NCBI RefSeq assembly: GCF_049651805.1
Contig: NZ_JBASCU010000032.1
Location: forward strand, 1 to 26,395
DNA: 26,395 nt
Direction: 5' to 3'
From: Pseudolysinimonas_A sp049651805
GTDB taxonomy: Bacteria; Actinomycetota; Actinomycetes; Actinomycetales; Microbacteriaceae
Shown here: in pieces, positions 1 to 8,552 of the stretch
Layout: the number at the start of each line of letters is the position of its first letter
How positions within the stretch are numbered: position 1 is the stretch's first letter
The notes under the pieces: generated by a model
Told to the model about the DNA's origin: nothing
Databases searched by the model: none
The model's input: the letters and a program-made list of their open reading frames with translations, nothing else
Translations under genes and position numbers: made by a program

Positions 1-1155
1 GGCCTGGTCGAGCCGCGCGCCGGCCGTGCGCGGCGAGCGGACGCCGAGGACGACGAGGTCGCACACCGCGCCGGTGCGTATGCCGCCCGTCCAGCCGAGC
101 GACGTGTAGCCGTCGACGGTGGCCGCGGCGAGCAGTTCGGTCGGCGTGAAGACGCCGCGAGAGAGACCGCGCAGCCGTTCGTGTCCCTCCAGCGCGCGGA
201 GTTCGTCGAATGGGTCGACGATCGCCTGCTGGTCGCTGCCGATCACGATGCGCGCGCCGGCGTCGGCGAGGCGACGCGCCGGGCCGATGCCGTCGCCGAG
301 GTCGCGTTCGGTCGTCGGGCAGATCGCGACGCTCGAGCCGGCGAGCGCCGCGATGTCGGCGTCATCGAGATGGGTCGCATGCACGGCCGTGAAGCGGGAG
401 CCGAGGGCGCCGGCCTCGGCGAGCACCGCGACCGGAGATGCCCCGAAGGCGGCACGCACCTGTGCGTTCTCGGCCTCCTGCTCGGAGACGTGGGCGTGCA
501 GCGGCTCGTCGCCTGTCGCGGCGACGATGCGCGCCACGTCGTCGGGGTCGACGGCCCGCAGCGAGTGCACGGCGGCGGCGCGCCGTGCGGTTCCGGTGAC
601 CGCGATTGCGTCGTGCCGGGCCAGCCAGGTGTCGGTCTCGAGCACGAAACCCTGCTGCTCGGGTGCGGGCGGCAGCGGTTGGCCGTCGGCGTCGCGCCCG
701 CCGTGCCGGTACAGCGTGTCGAGCAGCGTGAGACGGATACCGGCCTCGCGCGCCGCGTCGACCAGCGCGTCCGCCATCACCGTGGTCGGGTCACGGTGCA
801 CATAGTGGAACTCCCCGACCGCCGAATACCCGGCGAGGAGCAACTCGGCGAAGAGAGCACGCGCGAGGGCGTGATACCGGTCGGGGTCGAGGCGCACGGC
901 GACCCGATACATCTGCTGCCGCCACGTCCAGAAGTCGCCGCCGCCGTCGTGGGTGCGGCCACGGAGTGCGCGGTGGAATGCGTGCGAGTGGGTGTTCGCG
1001 ATGCCGGGCAGCACCAGCCCGCGCAGCACGGCATCCGCAAGTTCCGGCTGGGGTGACTCGTCGACGGCGGTGATGACACCGTCGTCGTGGGTGACGACGA
1101 CGCCGTCGCGCACCTGTCCGTCGACGACGGCGTGCTCGAGCCAGAACGCGCTCAT
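1..1155 (-). CDS. hutF: Formimidoylglutamate deiminase (HutF), 3' end cut by the window
   Basis: Translating the minus strand from the ATG at 1155 gives 385 codons that run off the window edge; the family is about 450 residues, so roughly the last 70 are missing. It is an amidohydrolase-fold enzyme: the metal motif NTHSHAFHR (His56 and His58) follows a short N-terminal beta domain, and SDQQA occurs late in the visible part. HutF converts N-formimidoyl-L-glutamate to N-formyl-L-glutamate plus ammonia, the fourth step of the five-step histidine route. The start codon overlaps the stop of the M20 hydrolase gene (ATGA), so it is the fourth visible gene of the hut operon. N-formylglutamate then needs a deformylase (normally HutG), which is not visible here; imidazolonepropionase (hutI) probably lies beyond the left edge. 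The assignment rests on motifs and operon context. Confidence 0.93.
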   Translation of the reverse strand, partial: MSAFWLEHAVVDGQVRDGVVVTHDDGVITAVDESPQPELADAVLRGLVLPGIANTHSHAFHRALRGRTHDGGGDFWTWRQQMYRVAVRLDPDRYHALARALFAELLLAGYSAVGEFHYVHRDPTTVMADALVDAAREAGIRLTLLDTLYRHGGRDADGQPLPPAPEQQGFVLETDTWLARHDAIAVTGTARRAAAVHSLRAVDPDDVARIVAATGDEPLHAHVSEQEAENAQVRAAFGASPVAVLAEAGALGSRFTAVHATHLDDADIAALAGSSVAICPTTERDLGDGIGPARRLADAGARIVIGSDQQAIVDPFDELRALEGHERLRGLSRGVFTPTELLAAATVDGYTSLGWTGGIRTGAVCDLVVLGVRSPRTAGARLDQA

Positions 1156-2330
1156 GCGGCCGCCCGCCGCAACACCTCGGTGAGCGCGGCGACGCCTGCA
1201 ACGGCGTCGGATTCCTCGGCATGTTCGTCAGGAGAGTGCGACACCCCGGTCGGGTTGCGCACGAGCAACATGGCCGACGGGATGCCGGCGAGCGCCAGCA
1301 CTCCCGCGTCATGGCCGGCGCCCGACCACAGCCGCGGAAGCGCCCCTGCCGCCTCCGTGATAACGCTGTCGAACCGGGTCGCGTCGGTCCAGCTCTCGAC
1401 CGCGGCCGCGACGCCGAGCTCCTGCTCGACACGCTCGACGAGGGCGTCCACACGCTCAGCATCTGCGCCGCGCGCGTCGATCCACAAGGAGGCATCCGCG
1501 GCGATCGCGTTGACCGAGCCGGGCCGTACGCGCACCCGTCCGACCGTGGCGAGGATGCCGAGCTCCTCGGCCCAGCGACGCACGGCGACGACACCCTGCG
1601 CCATCGCGAGAACGGGGTCGACGCGCTCCGCGAGCGCCGTCGTACCCGCGTGATTCGGAACGCCGGCAAGGTCCACCCGCCACCGCCCGTGCGGCCAGAT
1701 CCCTTCGGCGAGCCCGACTGCGGCGCCCGCGCCGGCGAGACCCTGAGCCCCACCGTCGGTGAGCAGTCGGCCCTGCTCGATGTGCAGCTCGACGAACCCG
1801 CCGATGCGGGCGCTGCGCTCCGGGTCCGCGCCGACGGATGCCGGGTCCTGCCCCGCTGCCCGCAGCGCTTCGGCGAGGGTGACGCCGTCCGGGTCGGTGA
1901 GGGCGAGCGCGCGCTCGGGCTCGAGGGCGCCGGTGAGCAGCCTCGATCCGAGGCACGCCGACCCGAACCGGGCCCCTTCCTCCTCGGCGAAGGCGACGAC
2001 CGCGACGGGACGCGACGGGCGGAATCCCTCGCCCCGCAGTGCCTCGACGGCCGCGAATCCTCCCGCGACCCCGAGCGGTCCGTCCCAGATCCCGCCGCTC
2101 CGCACGCTGTCGAGGTGCGAGCCGACGACGAACGCGGTGCCGGGCAGCTCGGGCTCCCACCACGCCCAGAGGTTGCCGTTGCGGTCGGTCTCGACCTCGA
2201 GTCCCGCGCGCGTCGCGCGTTCCGCGAACCACTCGCGTAGCTCCCGATCAACGGGCGACCAGCTCAGGCGCGTGACGCCGCCCGCCGGGTCGACCCCGAC
2301 ATCCTCAAGTTCGCGCAGCAGCACGCTCAA
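1152..2330 (-). CDS. M20-family metallohydrolase (allantoate amidohydrolase / N-carbamoyl-amino-acid hydrolase-like) in the hut operon
   Basis: The product is 392 aa with the complete di-metal M20 set: GSHLDSV (His72), GIWDGPLG (Asp83), AEEEGARFG (Glu117/118), ELHIEQG (His183) and a C-terminal GVSHSPDEH (His near 365). The dimerisation domain sits between about 200 and 310. Homologues are usually annotated as allantoate amidohydrolase or beta-ureidopropionase. Here it lies between hutU and hutF and overlaps both by a few bases, with no purine-degradation gene in sight, so its substrate is more likely a histidine-pathway intermediate. I infer N-formyl-L-glutamate, which would make it a functional stand-in for HutG. 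The start is uncertain: a TTG at 2330 overlaps the hutU stop, while a GTG at 2324 has an AGGG about 8 bases upstream. Confidence 0.85.
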   Translation of the reverse strand: MSVLLRELEDVGVDPAGGVTRLSWSPVDRELREWFAERATRAGLEVETDRNGNLWAWWEPELPGTAFVVGSHLDSVRSGGIWDGPLGVAGGFAAVEALRGEGFRPSRPVAVVAFAEEEGARFGSACLGSRLLTGALEPERALALTDPDGVTLAEALRAAGQDPASVGADPERSARIGGFVELHIEQGRLLTDGGAQGLAGAGAAVGLAEGIWPHGRWRVDLAGVPNHAGTTALAERVDPVLAMAQGVVAVRRWAEELGILATVGRVRVRPGSVNAIAADASLWIDARGADAERVDALVERVEQELGVAAAVESWTDATRFDSVITEAAGALPRLWSGAGHDAGVLALAGIPSAMLLVRNPTGVSHSPDEHAEESDAVAGVAALTEVLRRAAA

Positions 2331-3964
2331 CCCTGCTCGCGCATCGGCACCCGCACCCCGCGCTCGTCGGCCGCGTGCACCGCCTCGGGGTAGCCGGCGT
2401 CGACATGCCGCAACACCCCGGTCGCCGGGTCGTTGCGCAGCACGCGGGCGATCTTCTCCCCGGCGAGCGCCGTGCCGTCGGCGACGGTGACCTGACCGGC
2501 GTGGATGCTGCGGCCGATTCCGACACCGCCGCCGTGGTGAATCGACACCCAGGTGGCGCCCGACGCGGTGTTGACGAGGGCGTTGAGCAGCGGCCAGTCG
2601 GCGATCGCGTCGGAGCCGTCGAGCATCGCCTCGGTCTCGCGGTACGGACTCGCGACCGAGCCCGCGTCGAGGTGGTCGCGGCCGATCACGAGCGGAGCCT
2701 TCAGCTCGCCCGACGCGACCATGTCGTTGAACCGCAGGCCCGCGACGTCCCGTTCGCCGTAGCCCAGCCAGCAGATGCGCGCGGGCAGCCCCTGAAAGTG
2801 CACCTTCTCGCCCGCGAGTCGCATCCAGCGGGCGAGCGACTCGTTCTCGGGGAACAGCTCGAGCACGGCTCTGTCGGTCGCGGCGATGTCGGCGGGGTCG
2901 CCCGAGAGCGCGGCCCAGCGGAACGGCCCCTTACCTTGCGAGAACAGCGGGCGGATGTAGGCGGGCACGAAGCCCGGGAAAGCGAACGCGTCGGCGTACC
3001 CGGCGGTCTTCGCCTCGGTGCGGATGTTGTTGCCGTAGTCGAACACTTCGGCGCCGCGCTTCTGGAAGCCGACCATGGCCTCCACGTGCACCGCCATCGA
3101 CTCCCGGGCGCGCTGCGCGAAGCCCGGGTCCTTCCGGGCCTCGGCCCAGTCGTCGACGGCGACGCCGATGGGGAGGTAGGCGAGCGGGTCGTGCGCGCTC
3201 GTCTGGTCGGTCACGATGTCGATCTTCGCTCCCCGGGCCAGCAGGTCGGGCACGACCTCGGCCGCGTTGCCGAGCACCCCGATCGAGAGCGGCTGCCGCG
3301 CGTCCCGGGCTTCGGCCGCGAGCTCGAGCGCGTGATCCACGGAGTCGGCGCTGACGTCGAGGTAGGCGTGCTCGAGTCGCCGGGCGATGCGGGACGGGTC
3401 GACGTCGATGCAGATCGCGACACCGCCGTTCATCGTGATCGCCAACGGTTGGGCTCCGCCCATCCCGCCGAGACCCGCGGTGAGCGTGATCGTGCCAGCC
3501 AGGGTGCCGCCGAACCGCTTGGCGGCCACGGCGGCGAAGGTCTCATACGTGCCCTGCAGGATGCCCTGGGTGCCGATGTAGATCCACGACCCGGCCGTCA
3601 TCTGGCCGTACATCGTGAGCCCGAGTGCCTCAAGGCGCCGGAACTCGTCCCAGTTCGCCCAGTCGCCGACGAGATTGGAGTTGGCGATGAGCACCCGCGG
3701 CGCCCACTCGTGGGTTTGCAGCACCCCCACCGGTTTGCCCGACTGCACCATCAGCGTCTCGTCGCCCTTGAGGGTCTCGAGCGTGCGGTAGATCGCCGCG
3801 AGGCTCGCGTGGTCGCGCGCCGCCTTGCCGGTGCCGCCGTAGACGACGAGCTCTTCGGGATGCTCGGCGACCTCGGGGTCGAGGTTGTTCTGCAGCATCC
3901 GCAGCGCCGCCTCCTGGGGCCAGCCCAGGGTGTGCAGCTGGGTTCCGCGATAGGCGCCGGTCAT
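2327..3964 (-). CDS. hutU: Urocanate hydratase (HutU)
   Basis: This is a 545-aa urocanase of near-normal family length. It adds water across urocanate to give 4-imidazolone-5-propionate, using tightly bound NAD+. Hallmarks include YGGTGKAARDH (about 42-52), QSGKPVGV, GLGGMGGAQPL (about 164-174), TDQTSAHDP, and LPARICWLGYGERD, in which Cys398 corresponds to the conserved active-site cysteine. VIGRDHLDAGSVASP and SIHHGGGVGIGRS lie near the C terminus. The ATG overlaps the hutH stop by four bases (ATGA) and the stop overlaps the next gene, so translation is probably coupled through the operon. It should be cytoplasmic. No frameshift or missing motif is seen. Confidence 0.97.
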   Translation of the reverse strand: MTGAYRGTQLHTLGWPQEAALRMLQNNLDPEVAEHPEELVVYGGTGKAARDHASLAAIYRTLETLKGDETLMVQSGKPVGVLQTHEWAPRVLIANSNLVGDWANWDEFRRLEALGLTMYGQMTAGSWIYIGTQGILQGTYETFAAVAAKRFGGTLAGTITLTAGLGGMGGAQPLAITMNGGVAICIDVDPSRIARRLEHAYLDVSADSVDHALELAAEARDARQPLSIGVLGNAAEVVPDLLARGAKIDIVTDQTSAHDPLAYLPIGVAVDDWAEARKDPGFAQRARESMAVHVEAMVGFQKRGAEVFDYGNNIRTEAKTAGYADAFAFPGFVPAYIRPLFSQGKGPFRWAALSGDPADIAATDRAVLELFPENESLARWMRLAGEKVHFQGLPARICWLGYGERDVAGLRFNDMVASGELKAPLVIGRDHLDAGSVASPYRETEAMLDGSDAIADWPLLNALVNTASGATWVSIHHGGGVGIGRSIHAGQVTVADGTALAGEKIARVLRNDPATGVLRHVDAGYPEAVHAADERGVRVPMREQG

Positions 3965-5502
3965 GTCGTGCTCCCTTCTTTGGAGGAGGTGAGGCTCAGT
4001 GCGTTGAGAATGGTCCGCGAGCGCACAAGCTCGACGGCCTCCTCGATGTCGGGGGCGAGGTACCGGTCGGGGCCAGGCCCCGGAATCCGCTCACGAATCG
4101 CGGCGACGACCCGGCCGGTCGCGGGCGCCGCCCCCTCGCCCCGCAGCTCGATACCCCGCGCGGCGGTCATCAGTTCGATCGCCAGCACGCGCATCAGCCC
4201 GTCGAGTGAGCGCCGCAGTTTGCGGCCGGCGCTCCAGCCCATCGACACGTGGTCTTCCTGCATGGCGCTCGTCGGAATCGAGTCGACCGACGCCGGCACC
4301 GCGAGCCGCTTGAGTTCGCTCACGATCGCCGCCTGCGTGTACTGCGCGATCATGTAGCCCGAATCGACGCCGGGCTCGCCGGCGAGGAAGGGCGGCAACC
4401 CGCCACTGCGGGTTCTGTCGAGAAACCGGTCGGTGCGCCGCTCGCTCATGCCGGCGACGTCGGCGACCACGATCGCGAGGAAGTCGAGTACGTAGCCGAG
4501 CGGCGCTCCGTGGAAGTTGCCGTTCGACTCCAGCCGCCCGTCGAGGGTCACGACCGGGTTGTCGATCGCGCTCGCGAGTTCGCGACCGGCGACGGTGCGC
4601 GCGTGGTCGACGGTGTCGCGGGCGGCGCCGTGAACTTGCGGTGCACACCGCAGCGAGTAGGCATCCTGAACGCGGGTGAATCCGCGAGTGGCGTGGCCGG
4701 CGATCACCGGCGACCCGGCGAGCAGGTCGCGCATCGCCGCCGCCGAGACCGCCTGCCCGGGATGCGGCCGAAGCTCCTGCAGGTCGGCAGCGAAGACGGC
4801 ATCCGTACCCGCGAGCCCCTCGACGCTGAGCGCCGCGGCGACGTCGGCGGTCGCGAGCAGGTCGTCGAGGTCGTCGATCGCGAGGGCGAGCATCCCGAGC
4901 ATCCCGTCGGTGCCATTGATGAGCGCGAGGCCCTCCTTCTCGGCGAACTCGACCGGCGAGATGCCGGCGGCCGCGAGTGCGTCGCCGGGGTCAAGCTCGA
5001 CGCCGTCGCGATTGCGCACCCGACCCTCCCCCATGACCGCGAGGGCGCAGTGCGCGAGCGGGGCGAGGTCGCCCGAGCAGCCGAGCGACCCGTACTCGCC
5101 GATGATCGGCGTCACCCCCGCGTTGAGCAGGTCGACATAGGTCGCCGCGACGACGGGCCGCACCCCGGTGCGCCCGGTCGCGAGGGTCTGCAGGCGCAGC
5201 AGCATCGTCGCGCGCACCACCTCCCGCTCGACCTCGGGCCCCGAACTGGCCGCGTGGCTGCGCACGAGCGAGCGCTGCAGGTCACGCCGCCGCTCCGGCG
5301 CGATGTGCGTCGTGGCGAGGGCGCCGAAGCCGGTGGAGACGCCGTAGTGCGGGCGATCGTCGTCGGCGAGTGCGTCGATGATGGCCCGGCTCGCCGCCAT
5401 CCGCTCGACGGCCTCATCACTCAGCACGACCGATTCGTCGCGCCGGGCGACCGCCACGATCTCGGCGATGGTCAGCGGGGTCGACCCGAGCAGAACGGCC
5501 AT
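3961..5502 (-). CDS. hutH: Histidine ammonia-lyase (HutH)
   Basis: The product is 513 aa from the ATG at 5502. A longer frame reaches 5574, but its extra residues (arginine-rich, MSEISDRSRR...) are not family-like, while MAVLLGSTPLTIAEIV matches the usual N terminus. The enzyme deaminates L-histidine to urocanate and opens the pathway. The self-forming MIO cofactor site is GSLGCSGDLAPLAH, so the cyclising triad is Cys142-Ser143-Gly144 rather than the commoner Ala-Ser-Gly. The catalytic tyrosine is in HYGVSTGFG (Tyr53). Other signatures are EGLALINGTDGML, SNGNFHGAPLGY and QEDHVSMGW. It is the first gene of the minus-strand hut operon, and the 80-base gap to the divergent iclR-type gene holds a perfect palindrome suited to pathway control. 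Confidence 0.97.
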   Translation of the reverse strand: MAVLLGSTPLTIAEIVAVARRDESVVLSDEAVERMAASRAIIDALADDDRPHYGVSTGFGALATTHIAPERRRDLQRSLVRSHAASSGPEVEREVVRATMLLRLQTLATGRTGVRPVVAATYVDLLNAGVTPIIGEYGSLGCSGDLAPLAHCALAVMGEGRVRNRDGVELDPGDALAAAGISPVEFAEKEGLALINGTDGMLGMLALAIDDLDDLLATADVAAALSVEGLAGTDAVFAADLQELRPHPGQAVSAAAMRDLLAGSPVIAGHATRGFTRVQDAYSLRCAPQVHGAARDTVDHARTVAGRELASAIDNPVVTLDGRLESNGNFHGAPLGYVLDFLAIVVADVAGMSERRTDRFLDRTRSGGLPPFLAGEPGVDSGYMIAQYTQAAIVSELKRLAVPASVDSIPTSAMQEDHVSMGWSAGRKLRRSLDGLMRVLAIELMTAARGIELRGEGAAPATGRVVAAIRERIPGPGPDRYLAPDIEEAVELVRSRTILNALSLTSSKEGSTT

Positions 5503-5555
5503 GGGCCCAGTGAACCGAGATCGGCGGGCCGATTCGACCCGTTCTCGACGTGATC

Positions 5556-5573
5556 TGTCTGAAATCTCAGACA
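5556..5573. promoter_or_regulatory. Candidate operator in the hutH/iclR divergent promoter region
   Basis: TGTCTGA-AATC-TCAGACA is a perfect 7-bp inverted repeat between the divergent starts at 5502 and 5583. On the minus side a -10-like TATCAC (complement of 5575-5580) would start transcription inside the palindrome. On the plus side GATACC-type sequence lies just before the iclR starts. Position and symmetry suggest the binding site of the adjacent IclR-type regulator; binding itself is inference. Confidence 0.45.
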
Positions 5574-5582
5574 AGTGATACC

Positions 5583-6347
5583 GTGCGGATCGTGCCCGAT
5601 GTCCCGGCTGCCCGTCACGCGTTGCGAGTTCTGCGCGTGCTCGCGCAGCGCGACCGCCCGGTCGGCGCGGCCGCCCTCGCGCGCGAGCTCGGCATCCCGC
5701 GGTCGTCGCTCTACCAACTGCTGCGCGTGATGATGGACGAGAGCTTCATCGTGCATTACCCCGAGGAGCGCGCGTTCGGGCTCTCTGGACTGCTCACCGA
5801 ACTCGAGGCCGGGTCGCTACGCACCGACCGGTTGCGGATGCTCGCGCACCCCGTGCTCGAGCGGCTGATCGCCGACACGGGCAGCGCCGTCGTCGCGCAC
5901 CTCGTCGTGCTCGCGGGCGCCGAGGTGACCTACGTCGACCGGGTGTCGGCGCCGCGGGCGCCGACCACCGTCGTCAACATCGGGGTGCGGTTGCCGGCCC
6001 ACCTCACCGCCACCGGCCGTGCCGCTCTCGCCGCGATGCCGCACTCCCAGGTGCGCGCGCTGTACCCGAACCGCGAGGCGCTCTACCGCCGCGCGGGCAC
6101 CGGGCCGACGACACTCGAGCAACTCGACGCGATCCTGCGCGACGCCCGAGAGCTCGGGTGGGCGAGTGAAGACGGCGAGATCACCGCAGGCTACGCCTCC
6201 GTCGCGTCGGCCGTGCTCGACCGCAACGGCCGGCCCGCCGCGGCGATCGGGGTCACCTTCCGCTCTGGCACGGCAGATTCCGAGGGGCTCGGTGCGGCGA
6301 CGCTGCGCGCCGCAGCGGCCATCGCGGCCCGGCTCGCCGGGCGTTAG
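5583..6347 (+). CDS. IclR-family transcriptional regulator, probable hut regulator
   Basis: The product is about 254 aa. An N-terminal winged helix (roughly 8-70, with VGAAALARELGIPRSSLYQL as the recognition region) is followed by an IclR effector domain (about 85-254). The latter has LPAHLTATGRAAL and ITAGYASVASAVLDRNGRPAAAIG, both typical of the ligand-binding fold. It is divergent from hutH and is the only regulator beside the operon, so it likely senses a histidine-pathway compound such as urocanate; that is inference. The start is ambiguous: GTG at 5583 and GTG at 5592 both fit the family N terminus, while the longest frame (GTG 5550) would run through the palindrome and adds unlike residues. 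An IS1182-like element is inserted five bases after its stop codon, leaving the gene intact but removing its original downstream sequence. Confidence 0.88.
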   Translation: MRIVPDVPAARHALRVLRVLAQRDRPVGAAALARELGIPRSSLYQLLRVMMDESFIVHYPEERAFGLSGLLTELEAGSLRTDRLRMLAHPVLERLIADTGSAVVAHLVVLAGAEVTYVDRVSAPRAPTTVVNIGVRLPAHLTATGRAALAAMPHSQVRALYPNREALYRRAGTGPTTLEQLDAILRDARELGWASEDGEITAGYASVASAVLDRNGRPAAAIGVTFRSGTADSEGLGAATLRAAAAIAARLAGR

Positions 6348-6351
6348 CCGG

Positions 6352-6370
6352 CTAGGAGACCGCTGAACAA
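6352..6370. repeat. Left target duplication (CTAG) plus left terminal inverted repeat of the IS1182-like element
   Basis: CTAG at 6352-6355 is followed by GAGACCGCTGAACAA. The 19 bases are perfectly complementary to 8151-8169. Confidence 0.85.
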
Positions 6371-8165
6371 TCTGGCGGGTTAAGGCGCGCCTGCGGGCGG
6401 TGGTCGGCTGGTCGTTAAGACTTGGTTCATGCAGGGTCGTGACGATGGGCAGCGTCAGCTTTTGGATGTCGAGTCGTGGGCGGGGCATCTGCTGCCGCCG
6501 GGGTCGGTGTTCGCGTTCCTCGCCGCGCATCGGAAGCGGTTGTTCCCGGATGATGCGTTCGCGGATCTGTTCCCGTCCGGTCGCGGTCGGCCGTCGATTC
6601 CTGCGGATGTGATCGCGTCGGTGCTGGTGCTGCAGACCCTCCATAATCTCTCTGATCGGGAGACCGCGGAGGCGGTCACGTTTGATCTGCGGTGGAAGGC
6701 GGCGTGCGGGTTCGCGATGACCGAGTCCGGATTCCATCCGTCGGTGTTGACGTATTGGCGGCGCCGGCTCGCGGCCAGCGACCGGCCGCACCGGATCTTC
6801 GACGCGGTGACCGAGGTGATCACCGAGTCTGGTGCGCTCAGTGGCAGGCGGCGGCGGGCGATCGATTCCACGATCCTTGATGACGCGGTCGCCCGCCAGG
6901 ACACCGTGACGCAGTTGATCGCGCAGATCCGCCGTGTCGGCCGGGAGGTCCCCGACATCGCCGACGTGATCGCGGGCCTGTCCGGACATGACTACTCGAA
7001 GCCGGGGAAGCCGGATATCGCGTGGGATGACCCGGCCGCCCGCGACACGCTCGTGTCGGGGTTGGTCGGCGACGCGCTCACTCTGCTTGCCCGCTTGGAG
7101 GGCACTGAGCTGGACGAGAAGCAGCAGGACGCGATTCGCGCTGCTGGCGCTGGTCGCCGGTCAGGACGTCGAACCAGCAGCGGGCTCCGATGGCACCGAC
7201 GGGCGATGGCGGATCGCCCGGAAGGTCGCCCCGGACCGGGTGATCTCCACCGTCGACCCGGACACCCGGCATGCGCACAAGTCGCGGGAGAAGAAGCAGG
7301 ACGGCTTCAAAGGACATCTGATCGCGGAACCCGACACGGGTCTGGTCACCGCGGCGGTGCTGTCGAAGGCATCCGGGTCGCAGAACAGTGACGGAGCCCG
7401 CGGGATCGAACTGCTCGCCGCGGACACCAGCATCGGTGACACGCCGATCGAGGTGCTGGGCGATTCCGCCTACGGGTCCGGGGTGATGCTCGCCGCGATC
7501 ACAGAAGCGGGTCATGTTCCCCTGGTCAAGCCGATGCCGCTGCGTTCCGCGGTCCCGGGCGGGTTCACGATCGATGACTTCAGCATCGACGAGGACACCC
7601 GGACGGCGACCTGCCCGGCGGGACACACCCGACCGGTCACCACCAAAGGCCATGTCACGTTCGGAGCGATCTGCCGCGGATGCCCCCTCGTCGACCGCTG
7701 CACCACCGCGGCCAGCGGCCGCAAGCTCGTCCTCACCGTCCATGACCGGCTGCTCCGCGAGCACCGGGCCCGAGCGGCGACACCGCAGTTCCAGGAACCG
7801 TATCGTCAGCACCGGCCCATGATCGAACGCACCATCGCCTGGATGACCCGCGGAGCACGCCGCGTCCCCTACCGCGGCACCATCAAGAACAACGCCTGGT
7901 GGAGCACACGAGCAGCCGCGATCAACCTGAAACGCCTGCTCACCCTCGGCCTCGACATCGAAGAAGGCGCCTGGGCGATCGGCTGAGAACGCGCCGCCCA
8001 CGAAACCGTTGACGACGCCTCCAGAGCAAGCGACGACAGTCCCAGGCGGGCGGGATGACCCCGCTGCCACACCACAGAGTGCTGACCAGAACACGCCGCT
8101 CGACGGCCATTGGCGGCATCCCGCCCACCGCCACCTACTACAGCAGCGCCTTGTTCAGCGGTCTC
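6356..8165 (+). mobile_element. IS1182-family-like insertion sequence, about 1.81 kb
   Basis: A perfect 15-bp terminal inverted repeat, GAGACCGCTGAACAA (6356-6370) and its complement (8151-8165), bounds a single transposase locus. Both ends abut CTAG (6352-6355 and 8166-8169), which I read as a 4-bp target duplication of a palindromic site. About 70 bases precede the transposase start. About 165 non-coding bases follow its stop, including complementary GC-rich runs around 8046-8056 and 8117-8131 that could pair. The family call rests on the transposase. Perfect ends suggest a fairly recent insertion, although the transposase is frameshifted. Confidence 0.85.
6429..7986 (+). pseudogene. IS1182-type DDE transposase split by a frameshift
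   Basis: Two overlapping frames make one transposase of about 518 aa. The first (6429 to about 7137) has the N-terminal DUF772-like region (GRPSIPADVIASVLVLQTL...) and the first catalytic Asp in RRRAIDSTILDD (Asp146). The second (from about 7138 to 7986) has the second Asp in VLGDSAYGSG, a cysteine-rich CPAGHTRP...CRGCPLVDRC stretch, and the Glu in RPMIERTIAWM. It ends with the family-typical GTIKNNAWWSTRAAAINLKRLL. The frames join in gcgattcgcg (7131-7140): an in-frame reading needs one base fewer there. The downstream frame is +1 relative to the upstream one, not the -1 usual for programmed IS frameshifting. An inactivating insertion, a sequencing error or an unusual +1 shift are all possible. 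Confidence 0.85.
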
Positions 8166-8169
8166 CTAG
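8151..8169. repeat. Right terminal inverted repeat plus right target duplication (CTAG) of the IS1182-like element
   Basis: TTGTTCAGCGGTCTC followed by CTAG at 8166-8169; it is the exact complement of 6352-6370. Confidence 0.85.
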
Positions 8170-8217
8170 AGCCCACGAACGGCCCCGCGGCGCGCTCGCG
8201 TCTGCCGACGACAAACG

Positions 8218-8240
8218 GGCTCAGGGAGTCGCCCTGAGCC
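8218..8240 (+). terminator. Perfect 9-bp stem-loop, possible displaced iclR terminator
   Basis: GGCTCAGGG-AGTCG-CCCTGAGCC can form a perfect hairpin with a 5-base loop. No T-run follows, so it is not a classical intrinsic terminator. Before the IS1182-like insertion it would have been about 50 bases downstream of the iclR stop, which makes a terminator role plausible but unproven. Confidence 0.35.
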
Positions 8241-8443
8241 TCGATGCGATCGAACTCCTAGATCGCGGCGCCTGGGCGACGAGGCCGAACTCGCGCAGGC
8301 GATCTTCGAATGGATCGGTCCGACAACCCTCGCGGCGGCACTCCGCCATCGGCCATCTCAGGCCGATCGAGTATGAAACGCTTCACACCGAGACTTCGTA
8401 GCAGCATGATCAGGCAAGAACTGTCCGGCGCCCCGGGCAGTCA
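8241..8443 (+). pseudogene. Remnant of an IS3-family transposase (orfB C terminus)
   Basis: Pieces in different frames together give the conserved C-terminal end of an IS3-type integrase: ELLDRGAWATR, then ELAQAIFEWI, then RRHSAIGHLRPIEYETLHTE ending at the TAG at 8399-8401. The invariant catalytic Glu lies upstream of this part and is gone. At least two frameshifts and a lost segment (the YNPR region) show decay. The run ctgtccggcgccccgggcag with TCA (8421-8443) resembles IS3-type right ends, so the element probably stopped there. No left end is present. Confidence 0.7.
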
Positions 8444-8552
8444 GCAGACACCGGAGTCGTCGAAAGCAACATTGACTACCGTCGCCCGCCCGGGTAAGCG
8501 CCCGAGCCTCGGCCATGCGTTCGCAGGAGCTGATCAACGTCAACAAAGCCGC

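Noticed and set aside
2375..4357. A 660-codon open frame on the plus strand
   Set aside because: It lies antisense to hutU and the end of hutH, whose motifs are complete. The translation is arginine- and valine-rich with no family features, as expected from high-GC shadow frames.
5503..5574. Extending HutH upstream to ATG 5574
   Set aside because: The added 24 residues are arginine-rich, unlike the HutH family, and would run over the regulatory palindrome.
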